Of a stretch of 64,000 nucleotides of DNA, positions 23,922 to 32,738 are shown piece by piece. The stretch is taken from the NCBI GenBank assembly GCA_050946055.1, contig JBMNUB010000004.1:59282-123281 (forward strand). The letters run 5' to 3'. A program made the position numbers and the translations under genes. The stretch's first letter is position 1. Each line of letters starts with the position of its first letter. Source of the DNA: Fimadaptatus sp050946055. Lineage in GTDB: Bacteria > Bacillota > Clostridia > Christensenellales > Aristaeellaceae. The notes below the pieces were generated by a model, which was not told where the DNA came from, did no database searches, and saw only the letters and a program-made list of their open reading frames with translations.

Positions 23922-23954
23922 ATTATAAAGCCCCAACATGAAAGCAAAATGAAA
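23922..23954 (-). promoter_or_regulatory. Promoter with 11-bp-spaced direct repeats ahead of the secreted-protein/two-component operon
   Basis: On the minus strand a TATAAT -10 lies at 23922-23927. Over the expected -35 region sit two ATGAAA half-sites (plus-strand 23938-23943 and 23949-23954) exactly 11 bp apart. OmpR/PhoB-family regulators bind direct repeats with this 11-bp period next to weak -35 regions. With the operon encoding such a regulator, autoregulation is likely. Confidence 0.6.
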
Positions 23955-24076
23955 GAAACGGCTGTTTTTCTCATTTTTGCAGAAATGCGGAAGTTTATTT
24001 GAGGGCGCGGCCAAGTGCCTGAGAGTCGCCCATTGCGCGCAGCATGCGATAGTCCGGACTTGGGCCGTGCAGGATA

Positions 24077-24210
24077 CGTGCCGCACACGGTGGATGTAAG
24101 CTCTGACAGGAGCGGGAGCCTGCCGCACGCTGCCATGCCTGCCGCACGTGTAAGCTATGGCTTGAGCATTAGCCTGCTGCACGCTGCCATGTCTGCCGCA
24201 CATGTACAAC
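24077..24210. repeat. Degenerate repeats of about 54-62 bp in a gene-free region
   Basis: The segment AGCCTGCYGCACGCTGCC is at 24117 and 24171 (54 bp apart), followed in both by TGCCGCAC. A third TGCCGCAC is at about 24078. The whole stretch 23960-24560 has no supported gene, and open frames there lack ribosome binding sites. Confidence 0.55.
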
Positions 24211-24563
24211 TTCCGTGCCGCTCAGCCAGCGCCACGCGCGCAAGCATCATATACAAGCAACTTGCGCAGACGCAGACGCAATAGCGCGCACGATTTCTGT
24301 CTACGCATGCAGGCGCGCACTGCTTGCAGGACTCAGCCGCGCCAAAGCGGCTCATGCATTGGCAGCGCCATTCACAGTTGTGCCGGCGCGTCTCACCCGC
24401 GCGCAGCCGATGCTCGATTATAGCCATTGTGGCGGCGTTGGCTGCGGCGCATATCTCGCGCGCAATCAATACAAGGGGCGCAATCCGCCATTCGCGCCAT
24501 CCATTGTGATTACATACAGCCCTATCTCTGCATTCATCGAACCCGTTCAAGCTCCGCACATGC

Positions 24564-24604
24564 AAAAGGAGCGCCGCTGCGGAATCCCTCCGCAGCGGCG
24601 CTCC
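24564..24604 (-). terminator. Intrinsic terminator of the ABC transporter operon
   Basis: Perfect 16-bp arms GGAGCGCCGCTGCGGA (24568-24583) and TCCGCAGCGGCGCTCC (24589-24604). In minus-strand direction the hairpin is followed by TTTT (plus-strand AAAA at 24564-24567). It sits 54 bp after the last ABC gene. Confidence 0.85.
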
Positions 24605-24657
24605 ATAGTCCGTTACATGCCCATTCTATATCCGTACTATGCCAATCTTCCCTCGCG

Positions 24658-26466
24658 TCAGACCGCCTTGCCGGCGTCCTCCAGCAGGAAGCGATACTGG
24701 GCATCGCACAGCTCCTTGTACTGGCCATCCTTGATCTTGATGAGCTGGTCGTGGTTGCCGCGCTCAGCTATCTTGCCGTCGCGCATGACCATTATGCAGT
24801 CCGCGTTGCGTATCGTGGACAGGCGGTGCGCTATGACAAAGCTGGTGCGTCCGCGCAGCAGCACTTCCAGCGCATCCTGTATCAGCAGCTCTATGTGGGT
24901 GTCTATGGACGATGTGGCCTCGTCCAGTATCAGTATCTTGGGGTCGTTGAGCAGCGCGCGCGCAAACGATATCAGCTGCCTCTGTCCGGTGGACAGGGAC
25001 GAACCGCGCTCGTTGACCTCGGTCTGATAGCCCTTTTGCATCTGCATTATGAATTCGTGCGCATGCACGGCCTTGGCCGCCTCTATGACCTCTGCGTCGG
25101 TGGCGTCCAGACGGCCGTAGCGTATGTTGTCCATTATGGTGCCGGAGAATATGAAGCTCTCCTGCATCATGACCGACATCTGCTTGCGCAGCGAATCTAT
25201 CTTCACGTCGCGTATGTCGTGGCCGTCTATGCGCAGCTGGCCGCCGCACACGTCGTAGAAGCGGCTTATCAGGTTGACTATCGTGGACTTGCCCGCGCCG
25301 GTCGCGCCGACGAGCGCTATGGTCTGGCCGGGCTCGGCGGTGAATGTCACGTCGTTTAGAACCGGCTTGTCCGGGTCATAGTAGAAGCTCACATGGTCGA
25401 ACTCCACGCGGCCCTTGATGGGCGGCAGGTCGTAAGCGCCGGGCTTGTCCTGCACGTCCGCAGGGGTGTCCATTATCTCGAATATGCGCTCCATAGAAGC
25501 GGTAGCCGAGAGTATGTTGTTGTAGAAGTTGGACAGCGTGTTGAGCGGCTCCCAGAATCTGCCCAGATACCATATCATAAGCAGCAGGTCGGCCAGCGCA
25601 AGAGGCGCGGCGGCGTTGCCCATAAGGCTTATGCCCACGTAGTATACGAGCACGGTGCCTATCGTGCCGGTTATGTCAAGAGCCGGCCAGAAGGCGTTGT
25701 TTATCTGTATGGCGCGCATCCACGAGGAGCGTATGTCGTCGTTTACGTTGCGGAAGGTATCCAGGTTCTCATCCTCGCGCACGTAAGCCTCGGTAACGCG
25801 CATGCCGCTGAGCGACTCATGCAGATAGCCGTTCATGTTGGAGGTCTTGACGCGGGTTATCTGCCAGCGCTTGCGCATCTCGCGCTTTATCTTGAATATG
25901 ATTAGGAACAGCACCGGGATTATGCACAGCGCAAGCAGCGTCAGCTGCCAGTTGACGCAGAGCATTATGACCAGCAGCAGTATCAGCGTGAAGCAGTCTA
26001 TCAGCACGTTGACTATGCCGTTTGTGAACAGGTCGTTGAGCGAGTTTACGTCGTTTATCACGCGCACCAGTATCTTGCCGGGCGAGCGCGAATCGAAGAA
26101 CGAGAACGACAGTCCCTGTATGTGGTTGAACAGATCCTCGCGCAGCGTGGCCAGAGCCTTGCGGCCCGCGGTATCCATAAGCCTTATCCTGTGACGGGTA
26201 CACAGCGCGCCGACTATGGCCAGCAGCACCATGCCGCCCACATAGTAGCCCAGCGACTCTTCCGTGCCGCCGTCCAGCGCGTCCACGGCACGGCTTAGCA
26301 TCATGGTGGAGCCCAGCGAGGACAGCGTGGCTATTGTCATAAGAGTAAGAGCTATGAATATGCTCTTCTTATAAGGTCCCAGGTACTTGAGCAGACGTAT
26401 GAACTGCGCTTTATTAAATGGCCTCTCCAACGCCTCATCGTCTATCTGCCTGAGCATCTTAGCCAT
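24658..26466 (-). CDS. ABC exporter, catalytic-site subunit of a heterodimer
   Basis: A 602-residue half-transporter with six membrane helices in residues about 30-330 and a nucleotide-binding domain after. Walker A GATGAGKST, Q-loop VMMQESF, signature SLSTGQRQL (degenerate LSTGQ), Walker B ILILDEATSSID with the catalytic Glu, H-loop VIAHRLST. Together with its neighbour it fits the asymmetric exporter pairs (BmrCD type) in which one ATP site is complete. ATG 26466 follows the upstream stop directly and has GGAGGTGA 8 bp upstream. Substrate unknown; drug or lipid export is the usual assumption for the family. Confidence 0.93.
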   Translation of the reverse strand: MAKMLRQIDDEALERPFNKAQFIRLLKYLGPYKKSIFIALTLMTIATLSSLGSTMMLSRAVDALDGGTEESLGYYVGGMVLLAIVGALCTRHRIRLMDTAGRKALATLREDLFNHIQGLSFSFFDSRSPGKILVRVINDVNSLNDLFTNGIVNVLIDCFTLILLLVIMLCVNWQLTLLALCIIPVLFLIIFKIKREMRKRWQITRVKTSNMNGYLHESLSGMRVTEAYVREDENLDTFRNVNDDIRSSWMRAIQINNAFWPALDITGTIGTVLVYYVGISLMGNAAAPLALADLLLMIWYLGRFWEPLNTLSNFYNNILSATASMERIFEIMDTPADVQDKPGAYDLPPIKGRVEFDHVSFYYDPDKPVLNDVTFTAEPGQTIALVGATGAGKSTIVNLISRFYDVCGGQLRIDGHDIRDVKIDSLRKQMSVMMQESFIFSGTIMDNIRYGRLDATDAEVIEAAKAVHAHEFIMQMQKGYQTEVNERGSSLSTGQRQLISFARALLNDPKILILDEATSSIDTHIELLIQDALEVLLRGRTSFVIAHRLSTIRNADCIMVMRDGKIAERGNHDQLIKIKDGQYKELCDAQYRFLLEDAGKAV

Positions 26467-28215
26467 TTAGAGTTCACCTCCCGCAGCGAGCTTCTCGAAG
26501 TCCCTGTACTGATCGCGCACCATGCCGTAGTATATGCCCTTTTGCTTGAGCAGCTCATTGTGCGTGCCGCGCTCGACTATGCGCCCGTCATCCAGCACAA
26601 GTATCTGGTCAGCGTTCTTGACCGAGGATATGCGGTGCGCTATTATGAAGGTCGTGCGCGTGCCGGGCAAGCGCCCAAGCGCCTGCTGTATCTCGTATTC
26701 GGTCTCCATATCGACAGCCGAGGTGGAGTCGTCGAATATCAGTATCGAGGCGTTTATAAGCAGTGCGCGCGCTATGGCGGTGCGCTGCTTCTGGCCGCCG
26801 GACAGGCCCGTGCCGCGCTCGCCGACTATCTCGTCGTAACCGTTGGGCATGTGGCTGATAAACTCCTCGGCCTGTGCGTTGCGCGCGGCGGCCTCCACTC
26901 GCTCCATGGACGCATCCGGCTCGCCAAAGCGTATGTTGTCTGCCAGAGTATCCGAGAACAGGAAGGTGTCCTGCATGACATAGCCTATGTGCGCGCGCAG
27001 GGGCTTGAGCTTCTGCTTGCGCACGTCTATGCCGTCCACCTGCACGCTGCCGCTCTTTATGTCATAGAACCTGCCCATCAGCGACACGAGCGTGGACTTG
27101 CCCGAGCCCGTTGCGCCCACGACCGCCACGGTCTGGCCGGGCAGCGCCTCGAAGCTTATATCCTTTAGCACATCGCGTCCGCCGTAGCTGAAGGTCACAT
27201 GGTCGTACTTTACATGACCCTTGAAGCTCTCGGGCTGGCGCGCGTCTTCCCCGTCGCGTATGGCCGCGCCGAAGTCGATGTAGTAGAACAGCTTCTCAGC
27301 CGAGGTTATCGCCTGCGCCAGCATGTTGATTATGTTGGAGAGCTGGCGCATGGGGTTGGTTATAAGGCTTATGTATCCGGTTATCGCGATAAGCGTACCC
27401 AGATCCATCTGCCCGTTAATGAGCAGCATGCCGCCCACGCCTATCATGACGGGCGTGCATATGCTGCTCATGAATTCCATAAGAGGCACGAAGTTGGACC
27501 ATATCCACGTCGCCTTGAGGTTCAGGCGCAGTAGCTCCTGATTGTCGCGCTTGAACATCTCCTCCTCATATTCCTCGCGGGCAAATGCCTTGACCACGCG
27601 TATGCCGGCGAGGTTCTCCTGAGTGCGGGTGTTCAGCACGGCGTTCTGCTCGCGCACGTCCTTGAATACCGGGCGTATGTGCTTGTTGAACTGCCATGCG
27701 GTGACGGCCAGCAGCGGCGCTATGATTATAAGCGCCAGCGTCAGCTGCCAGCTCATAAACGTCATGAATACCAGACCGCCCACGAACCTGAGCGAGTTGT
27801 CGAACACCGTTATAATACCGCCCGCTATGAGGTTGCGTATGCCCTCTATGTCGCCGGTCATGCGGCTCATTATCTCGCCCACGCGGTTGTGGTCGTAAAA
27901 TTCATACGGCAGCTCCTGAAGATGGCCGTACAGTCCCGTGCGCAGATCGTATACCACGTTCTGAGAAACGCGCTCCATAATCAGGCCCCGGCTGTAGTTG
28001 GATACGGCGCGCAAAAGCACCATGCCCAACAGCATAGCCGCCAGCGGAGTCAAACGCGCAAGATCGCGGTTTGGTATCACCTGGTTTACTATGTCCTTGG
28101 TGATGTACGGAGCCAGCAGCAGTGTGACTATGACCACCAGCTGCAAAAACAGCCCCAGGTACACCCTCTTGCGGTAAACCTTGATAAGTCCGCCTATTCG
28201 CTTGAGTATGTCCAT
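26467..28215 (-). CDS. ABC exporter, degenerate-site subunit of a heterodimer
   Basis: A 582-residue half-transporter: six helices in residues 15-310, then the ATPase domain with Walker A GATGSGKST, Q-loop VMQDTFLF, intact signature GLSGGQKQR, and Walker B LIFDDSTSAVD in which Asp replaces the catalytic Glu. Its intact signature would pair with the partner's Glu-bearing Walker B, giving one complete and one degenerate ATP site. It is the first gene of the pair; the stop codon directly precedes the partner's start. ATG 28215. Confidence 0.93.
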   Translation of the reverse strand: MDILKRIGGLIKVYRKRVYLGLFLQLVVIVTLLLAPYITKDIVNQVIPNRDLARLTPLAAMLLGMVLLRAVSNYSRGLIMERVSQNVVYDLRTGLYGHLQELPYEFYDHNRVGEIMSRMTGDIEGIRNLIAGGIITVFDNSLRFVGGLVFMTFMSWQLTLALIIIAPLLAVTAWQFNKHIRPVFKDVREQNAVLNTRTQENLAGIRVVKAFAREEYEEEMFKRDNQELLRLNLKATWIWSNFVPLMEFMSSICTPVMIGVGGMLLINGQMDLGTLIAITGYISLITNPMRQLSNIINMLAQAITSAEKLFYYIDFGAAIRDGEDARQPESFKGHVKYDHVTFSYGGRDVLKDISFEALPGQTVAVVGATGSGKSTLVSLMGRFYDIKSGSVQVDGIDVRKQKLKPLRAHIGYVMQDTFLFSDTLADNIRFGEPDASMERVEAAARNAQAEEFISHMPNGYDEIVGERGTGLSGGQKQRTAIARALLINASILIFDDSTSAVDMETEYEIQQALGRLPGTRTTFIIAHRISSVKNADQILVLDDGRIVERGTHNELLKQKGIYYGMVRDQYRDFEKLAAGGEL

Positions 28216-28437
28216 TGAAGCAATTCTCCCACAATGTCGTTTTGCTAGGTACCATCGTTGTTGCGTTCTGCCCTGACGTTGTTCGCCCGGATGCCGGTGT
28301 GCGCCGCGCGCGGGATATGTCGCATGCTGCTGTCTCCCGCATTACGTGCGCCTACGCCGCCATGGCAACGGCCGCCCGCCGTCCCCGCGCCCACCTCGGT
28401 GCGCAGGACAAAACATTTTCATTCTATCTTCGCCTAA

Positions 28438-28466
28438 AGCCTACACGAAATCCATCGTTAAGTCAA
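28438..28466 (-). promoter_or_regulatory. Possible promoter of the ABC transporter pair
   Basis: On the minus strand TTGACT (28461-28466), 17 bp, TAGGCT (28438-28443). The -10 is poor, so this is tentative. No regulator gene is adjacent. Confidence 0.35.
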
Positions 28467-28742
28467 TGTATTTGATATAAAAAAAGGGGCTATAATGCCG
28501 GTTTGTCAACTGTAAATTTTGGTAAGTATTCCCGCAATGGTTTGCAGAAAACCCAAGGGCTAAAATGTGCATGTACCACACATTTTACGTATAAGCAGAC
28601 CCCCGCTCCGCCGCATATTTGACATACCCGGCCGGGCGCGGGCAAATCCCGCCCGAATGCCGCGCGCATAGCGCCGCCACCGCCCTCCAAAGCGATAAAC
28701 GTTTCGCTCATATGCGTCCGCATCCGGAATGCAGCTTCAGGC

Positions 28743-29152
28743 AACCTGCGCGCGGCTCAGGCATATGTGTTAAGCATGCTCTCGGCAGGCACAGCTACAC
28801 TCTGCCGGGCTTGGCAGCGGCAAACCGCGCGGCTCAGGCGCATATGTTAAGCATGCCCTAGGTATGCACAGCAACACTCTGCCAGGCTTGGCAGCGGCAA
28901 ACCGCGCGGCTCAGGCGCATATGTTAAGCATGCCCTAGGTATGCACAGCAACACTCTGCCGGGCTTGGCAGCGGCAAACCGCGCGGCTCAGGCGCATATG
29001 TTAAGCATGCCCTAGGTATGCACAGCAACACTCTGCCGGGCTTGGCAGCGGCAAACCGCGCGGCTCAGGCATATGTGTTAAGCATGCCCTCGGCAGGCAC
29101 AGCAACACTCTGCCGGGCTTGGCAGCGGCAAACCGCGCGGCTCAGGCGCATA
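28743..29152. repeat. Tandem array, five units of 77 bp
   Basis: ACACTCTGCC occurs at 28797, 28874, 28951, 29028 and 29105, exactly 77 bp apart, with partial units at both ends. The middle three units are nearly identical; the outer ones carry shared variants (TCAGGCATATGTG, CTCGGCAGGCAC), so the first and last units resemble each other more than the middle. Each unit has TGCCGGGCTTGGCA, GGCGCATATG and GCATGCCCTAGG-like palindromic words. It is non-coding and sits between the ABC operon promoter and the degV promoter. Confidence 0.9.
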
Positions 29153-29244
29153 TGGCGCAGCTGCACACCAGCGCCTCCGCAACCATGTGATGCCGCAACC
29201 ATGTGTAACTTTTTTGCGGCAATGCGCTTAGCTGCCCGGCGCGC

Positions 29245-29273
29245 TTGCCATTTTGGATTGATTATATTATAAT
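29245..29273 (+). promoter_or_regulatory. Strong sigma-A-type promoter of the degV gene
   Basis: TTGCCA (29245-29250), 17 bp, TATAAT (29268-29273), in an AT-rich island directly after the 77-bp array. Confidence 0.75.
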
Positions 29274-29347
29274 GAAGTGAGCGCGGCGGCGCACATATGC
29301 CGGCGCGCATATCATGTATGCCCATGCATACAGAAAGGAGAGGATCG

Positions 29348-30220
29348 ATGCCTTACGTAATAATGACCGACTCCCACACCGACCTGCCCTATTCGCTGGT
29401 CGATGAGTGGCAGCTGCCCATAGTGCTGATGCCGTATTCGCTAAACGGCGAGGAGCATCTGGCCGATATGGGGCGCGACAAGGATTATCTCAAGATATTC
29501 TCTGCGCTCAAGTCGGGCGTAAACGCCACCACCTCACAGCTGCCCATGCACGCTTACATAGAGTACATCGAGCCGCATGTGAGCGCGGGCAACGATGTGC
29601 TGTTCATATCGTTCTCGTCGCAGCTGAGCAAGACCATAGACAACCTGCGCGCCGCTGCCGATGAGCTGATGCAGCAATATCCCGGCAGGCGCATAGAGAT
29701 ATTCGACACGCTGGCCATGTCCATGGCGCACGGCCTGCTGGTTAAGCATGCAGTTGGCATGCGCGCAAATGGCGCGGATATGGACGAAGTGCTGGACTGG
29801 CTGCGCAATAACTACCTGTGCGCGCACGGTGCGTTCGTGGTGGATGACCTAAATCACCTGCGCCGCGGCGGGCGCGTGTCCGGCTCGGCTGCGTTCTTCG
29901 GCACTATACTGGACATAAAGCCCTTCCTGGTGATAAGCAAGGAAGGCAAGATAGTCCCCTGTGACAAGGTGAAGGGTCACAGGCGCGGACTGCGCAGGCT
30001 TGTGCAGTACGTTCAGGACAATATCACCGACCCCGAGAACTCCACAGTCGCCATAATGCACTCGGAATCGCTCGAGGATGCGGACATGTTGGAGAGCATG
30101 CTCCGCGCCGCGATGCCTATAGGCGAGATAGTCAAGCTGCCCGTAGGTTCGGTAATAGGCGTTCATGTAGGGCCGGGACTGATAGCTGTTTGCTTCATGG
30201 GGCGTCCCCGCCAGATATGA
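29348..30220 (+). CDS. DegV-family fatty-acid-binding protein
   Basis: A 290-residue DegV-type protein, a cytoplasmic fatty-acid carrier (FakB family) that presents acyl groups for phosphorylation. Family signatures: N-terminal VIMTDSHTDLPYSLV, the binding-pocket segment SGVNATTSQLPM, FISFSSQLSKTI, IFDTLAMSMAHGLLVKHA, DLNHLRRGGRVSGSAAFFGTILDIKPFLVI and the final GSVIGVHVGPGLIAVCFMG. The frame is open from 29297, but ATG 29348 has AAAGGAG 8 bp upstream. Transcribed alone, with its own promoter and terminator. Confidence 0.95.
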   Translation: MPYVIMTDSHTDLPYSLVDEWQLPIVLMPYSLNGEEHLADMGRDKDYLKIFSALKSGVNATTSQLPMHAYIEYIEPHVSAGNDVLFISFSSQLSKTIDNLRAAADELMQQYPGRRIEIFDTLAMSMAHGLLVKHAVGMRANGADMDEVLDWLRNNYLCAHGAFVVDDLNHLRRGGRVSGSAAFFGTILDIKPFLVISKEGKIVPCDKVKGHRRGLRRLVQYVQDNITDPENSTVAIMHSESLEDADMLESMLRAAMPIGEIVKLPVGSVIGVHVGPGLIAVCFMGRPRQI

Positions 30221-30252
30221 TTCGCAATATAATTTTCATAAGCAATCTTTCC

Positions 30253-30282
30253 GCGACCGCCATAACGGCGGCCGCATTTTTT
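30253..30282 (+). terminator. Intrinsic terminator of the degV gene
   Basis: Arms GCGACCGCC (30253-30261) and GGCGGCCGC (30267-30275), one G-U pair, loop ATAAC, then ATTTTTT to 30282. Confidence 0.85.
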
Positions 30283-30353
30283 GTGCATATGCGCAGCTAA
30301 AGGGCGCAAATCTTCCGCCCATGCGCGGCCAGTGCGCCCCTGCCCGCACTGGC

Positions 30354-31193
30354 TCATCCGCATTCACGCGCGCACTCGCGCACCTGTCCTATCGCATCCA
30401 TGCGCACAGCGGGGCGCAGCGGCGCAAATCCCCACATATCCTGCGCGCACTCGGCCACGCGCGCCTCTATGTCAAAGCCCGCCAATGTGCGCGCGCCGCT
30501 TGCCGCTGCCGCCGCAATTAGCTGCGTATCCACGGGGTCGATCACCATGTCCAGCACGAGCTGTGCCTCCGCGCAAGGTTCTATGTCCAAGGGCGCATAT
30601 CCGCGCCCGCCCAGCCCGGTGGCGTTTATAAGCACGTCGCAGCGCTGTGCGCCTGCCCGCTGCCATGCTATTGAGCGCGCTCCCCCGCCCAGACGCGCGG
30701 CCAGCCTGTCCGCGCTGAGCGGCCCGGCAGGCGCGGCTATTGTCACCTGTGCGCCCATGCCCATAAGAGCATGCGCCGCGCACGTCGCCTTTACGCCCGC
30801 GCCCAGCACCAGCGCGCGGCTTCCGCGCACGCATGCGCCGCGCATAGCCCGCTCTATCGCGCCGGGCAGGAGCAGCGCCCCCGCCAGCCCGCCCGTGGGC
30901 AGGCAGGCGACTGTATCCACCATTCTCAGCTGCGCGGCATCGCCGTCAACCTCATCCAGAAGTTTGCGCATGCGCACCGCAAACGGCGCAGCGACGCTCA
31001 TGCCCGCTATGGCAGTACCCATTATGGCCAGCGCCTCGCGCTCCTGCCCGGGGCGCGCATGCAGCATGAGCATCATGGCTTCATTGCCGCGCGCGGCAAA
31101 CAGCGCATTGTGTATGGCCGGAGTCCAATCGCCGCGCCCTACCACGTCCAGCGCGCCAAATCTCATCATGCCAGCCATCGACAGCTTTTTCAC
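30354..31193 (-). CDS. Shikimate-dehydrogenase-like protein lacking catalytic residues
   Basis: A 279-residue protein with the AroE fold: N-terminal substrate domain with GRGDWTPAIHNALFAA (compare HSxSPxIHN) and a Rossmann NAD(P) domain with ALVLGAGVKATCAAHALMGMGA (about residues 127-148) and LINATGLGG. The catalytic Lys of the GxNVTxPxK motif is missing: the sequence is GMSVAAPFA, with Ala72 where Lys should be. The catalytic Asp of NTDG is also missing (LLPG, Pro110). It therefore probably does not make shikimate. GTG start at 31193 with AAGGCGGTG upstream. It diverges from the Gfo/Idh/MocA gene. It could bind a cofactor or another hydroxy acid; role unknown. Confidence 0.75.
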   Translation of the reverse strand: MKKLSMAGMMRFGALDVVGRGDWTPAIHNALFAARGNEAMMLMLHARPGQEREALAIMGTAIAGMSVAAPFAVRMRKLLDEVDGDAAQLRMVDTVACLPTGGLAGALLLPGAIERAMRGACVRGSRALVLGAGVKATCAAHALMGMGAQVTIAAPAGPLSADRLAARLGGGARSIAWQRAGAQRCDVLINATGLGGRGYAPLDIEPCAEAQLVLDMVIDPVDTQLIAAAAASGARTLAGFDIEARVAECAQDMWGFAPLRPAVRMDAIGQVRECARECG

Positions 31194-31229
31194 GGATTCA
31201 CCGCCTTCTAAAGTATTTTTCGCAAACGG

Positions 31230-31257
31230 TTGACTTTAGCTGCATTGTATATATAAT
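31230..31257 (+). promoter_or_regulatory. Promoter of the Gfo/Idh/MocA gene
   Basis: TTGACT (31230-31235), 16 bp, TATAAT (31252-31257). It lies in the 135-bp gap between divergent genes. Confidence 0.7.
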
Positions 31258-31328
31258 ATTATCATACGCTGCGTTCGCGCGGCATTCCTGCAATGCACTA
31301 AATCAAACACATTGGAGGTCATTATATC

Positions 31329-32300
31329 ATGCTTAATGTAGCCATGCTTAGCAAGTGGCACGTTCACGCCGCCGGTTATGCGCGCGAGCTGATGGCCATG
31401 GATGACGTGCGCGTCACCTGCATATGGGATGAGGATGCCGAGCGCGGTGCCGAGTGGGCGCGCGAGCTGGGAGTGGCGTTCGAGCCTGACTTGGACGCGC
31501 TGCTGCGCCGCCCCGACGTGGATGCGGTCGCCGTTGACTGCCCCACCGCCATGCACCCCGAGGTAATGATAGCCGCCGCGCGCGCCGGCAAGCACATATT
31601 CACCGAAAAGGTGCTGGCGCTGACCGTGCGCGAATGCGACGAAATCGCGCGCGCCGTCGAGGAAAGCGGCGTAAAGTTCTGCATATCCTTCCCTCAGCGC
31701 TGCTGGGGGCGCAACAAGTACATAAAGCAGCTGATAGATGAGGGTACGCTGGGCAAGGTCACGGTGCTGCGCGTGCGCAATGCCCACGACGGCTCGCTGC
31801 GCGACTGGCTGCCCGACTACTGGTACGACCGCGACATGACCGGCGGCGGCGCCATGATGGACCTGGGCGCACATCCCATGTATCTGGCCAGCTGGATGAT
31901 GGGCCGCCCGCGCCGCATACAGTCCATGTTCAACAACATCACCGACCGCGCCGTTGAGGACAACTCGGTCTGCACGATAGAGTTTGAAAACGGCGCAATC
32001 GTCATATCCGAGACCAGCCTTGTCGCCCCGATGAACCCCAACATGTTCGAGGTATACGGCACCAAGGGCGTGGTCATATGCCAGGATCAGTCCATCAAGG
32101 TGCGTCTGGCCGGTCAAGACGACTTCTTCACGCCCGAGTTGCCCGCAGATGATACCGCGCCCATACGCCAGTGGGTCGAGGGCATACTCTATGGCCGCGA
32201 GATACCCTTCGACCTCAAGGCCGCCCGCGATCTCACCGAGCTGATGGAGAACGCCTACATCGCCGACGGCACCGGCCACGAGGTAGCCTTCCGCAAGTGA
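31329..32300 (+). CDS. Gfo/Idh/MocA-family oxidoreductase
   Basis: A 323-residue NAD(P)-dependent sugar or inositol-type dehydrogenase. The Rossmann part has VTCIWDEDAERGAEWARELG and VDCPTAMHPEVMIAAARAGKHIFTEKVLA, with the EK pair that marks the active site. The C-terminal domain has the expected GGGAMMDLGAHPMYLASWMMG, the Asp/His pair that binds substrate. The N-terminus (MLNVAMLSKWHVHAAGYA) lacks a clean GxGxxG, which is common in this family. ATG 31329 has GGAGGT 9 bp upstream. Substrate unknown; divergent from the AroE-like gene. Confidence 0.92.
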   Translation: MLNVAMLSKWHVHAAGYARELMAMDDVRVTCIWDEDAERGAEWARELGVAFEPDLDALLRRPDVDAVAVDCPTAMHPEVMIAAARAGKHIFTEKVLALTVRECDEIARAVEESGVKFCISFPQRCWGRNKYIKQLIDEGTLGKVTVLRVRNAHDGSLRDWLPDYWYDRDMTGGGAMMDLGAHPMYLASWMMGRPRRIQSMFNNITDRAVEDNSVCTIEFENGAIVISETSLVAPMNPNMFEVYGTKGVVICQDQSIKVRLAGQDDFFTPELPADDTAPIRQWVEGILYGREIPFDLKAARDLTELMENAYIADGTGHEVAFRK

Positions 32301-32712
32301 GCGCATGCGCGGCACGTATAAGTGCTGCGCCGGTATCATGGCTATTTAAGCAGGGCACGGATGCGTTTTGCGTCCGCGCCTTTTTCTATACTTGCGCGTT
32401 TATGTGCGCGCATTGCGCATGCGCATATGTGTGTCCGCGCCGTATACTGCCCTTTTCTCATCATATTTCAGCATTTATCGCTCTGTTAATCGCCATATGT
32501 ATGGTCAATTCGCCGCTTGGCATATGGTTTTCCTGCTTTATTCGGACATTATGTGGGATTCTATCAAATTTTACATTCATCATCATGATGTTTTGTCATA
32601 CAATGACATATATCCGCATTATGCGACATCTATCGCGCCGGGCGTGTCGAAAGCTGCCAGCCGTCTTGCCGAATCTGCGTTCATCTGCCCTGCCCCGCGA
32701 TGCATAAAAATA
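32301..32712. other. Gene-free, AT-richer stretch
   Basis: About 410 bp with no supported gene. The part 32450-32640 is clearly AT-richer than its surroundings and contains ATTTTAC and palindromic TGTCATACAATGACA (about 32594-32608). It may be decayed foreign DNA. It ends in TAAAAATA, the minus-strand T run of the merR terminator. Confidence 0.5.
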
Positions 32713-32738
32713 TCCGCCTGCATCTATCTGCAAGCGGA
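32713..32738 (-). repeat. Left copy of the duplicated hairpin flanking element A; merR terminator
   Basis: A 26-bp hairpin with stem TCCGCNTGCA / TGCAAGCGGA (one mismatch relative to the right copy). Read on the minus strand it is followed by ATATTTTTATG, so this copy makes a complete intrinsic terminator for the MerR gene upstream. An almost identical copy is at 32993-33018. The two copies abut element A exactly. Confidence 0.85.
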
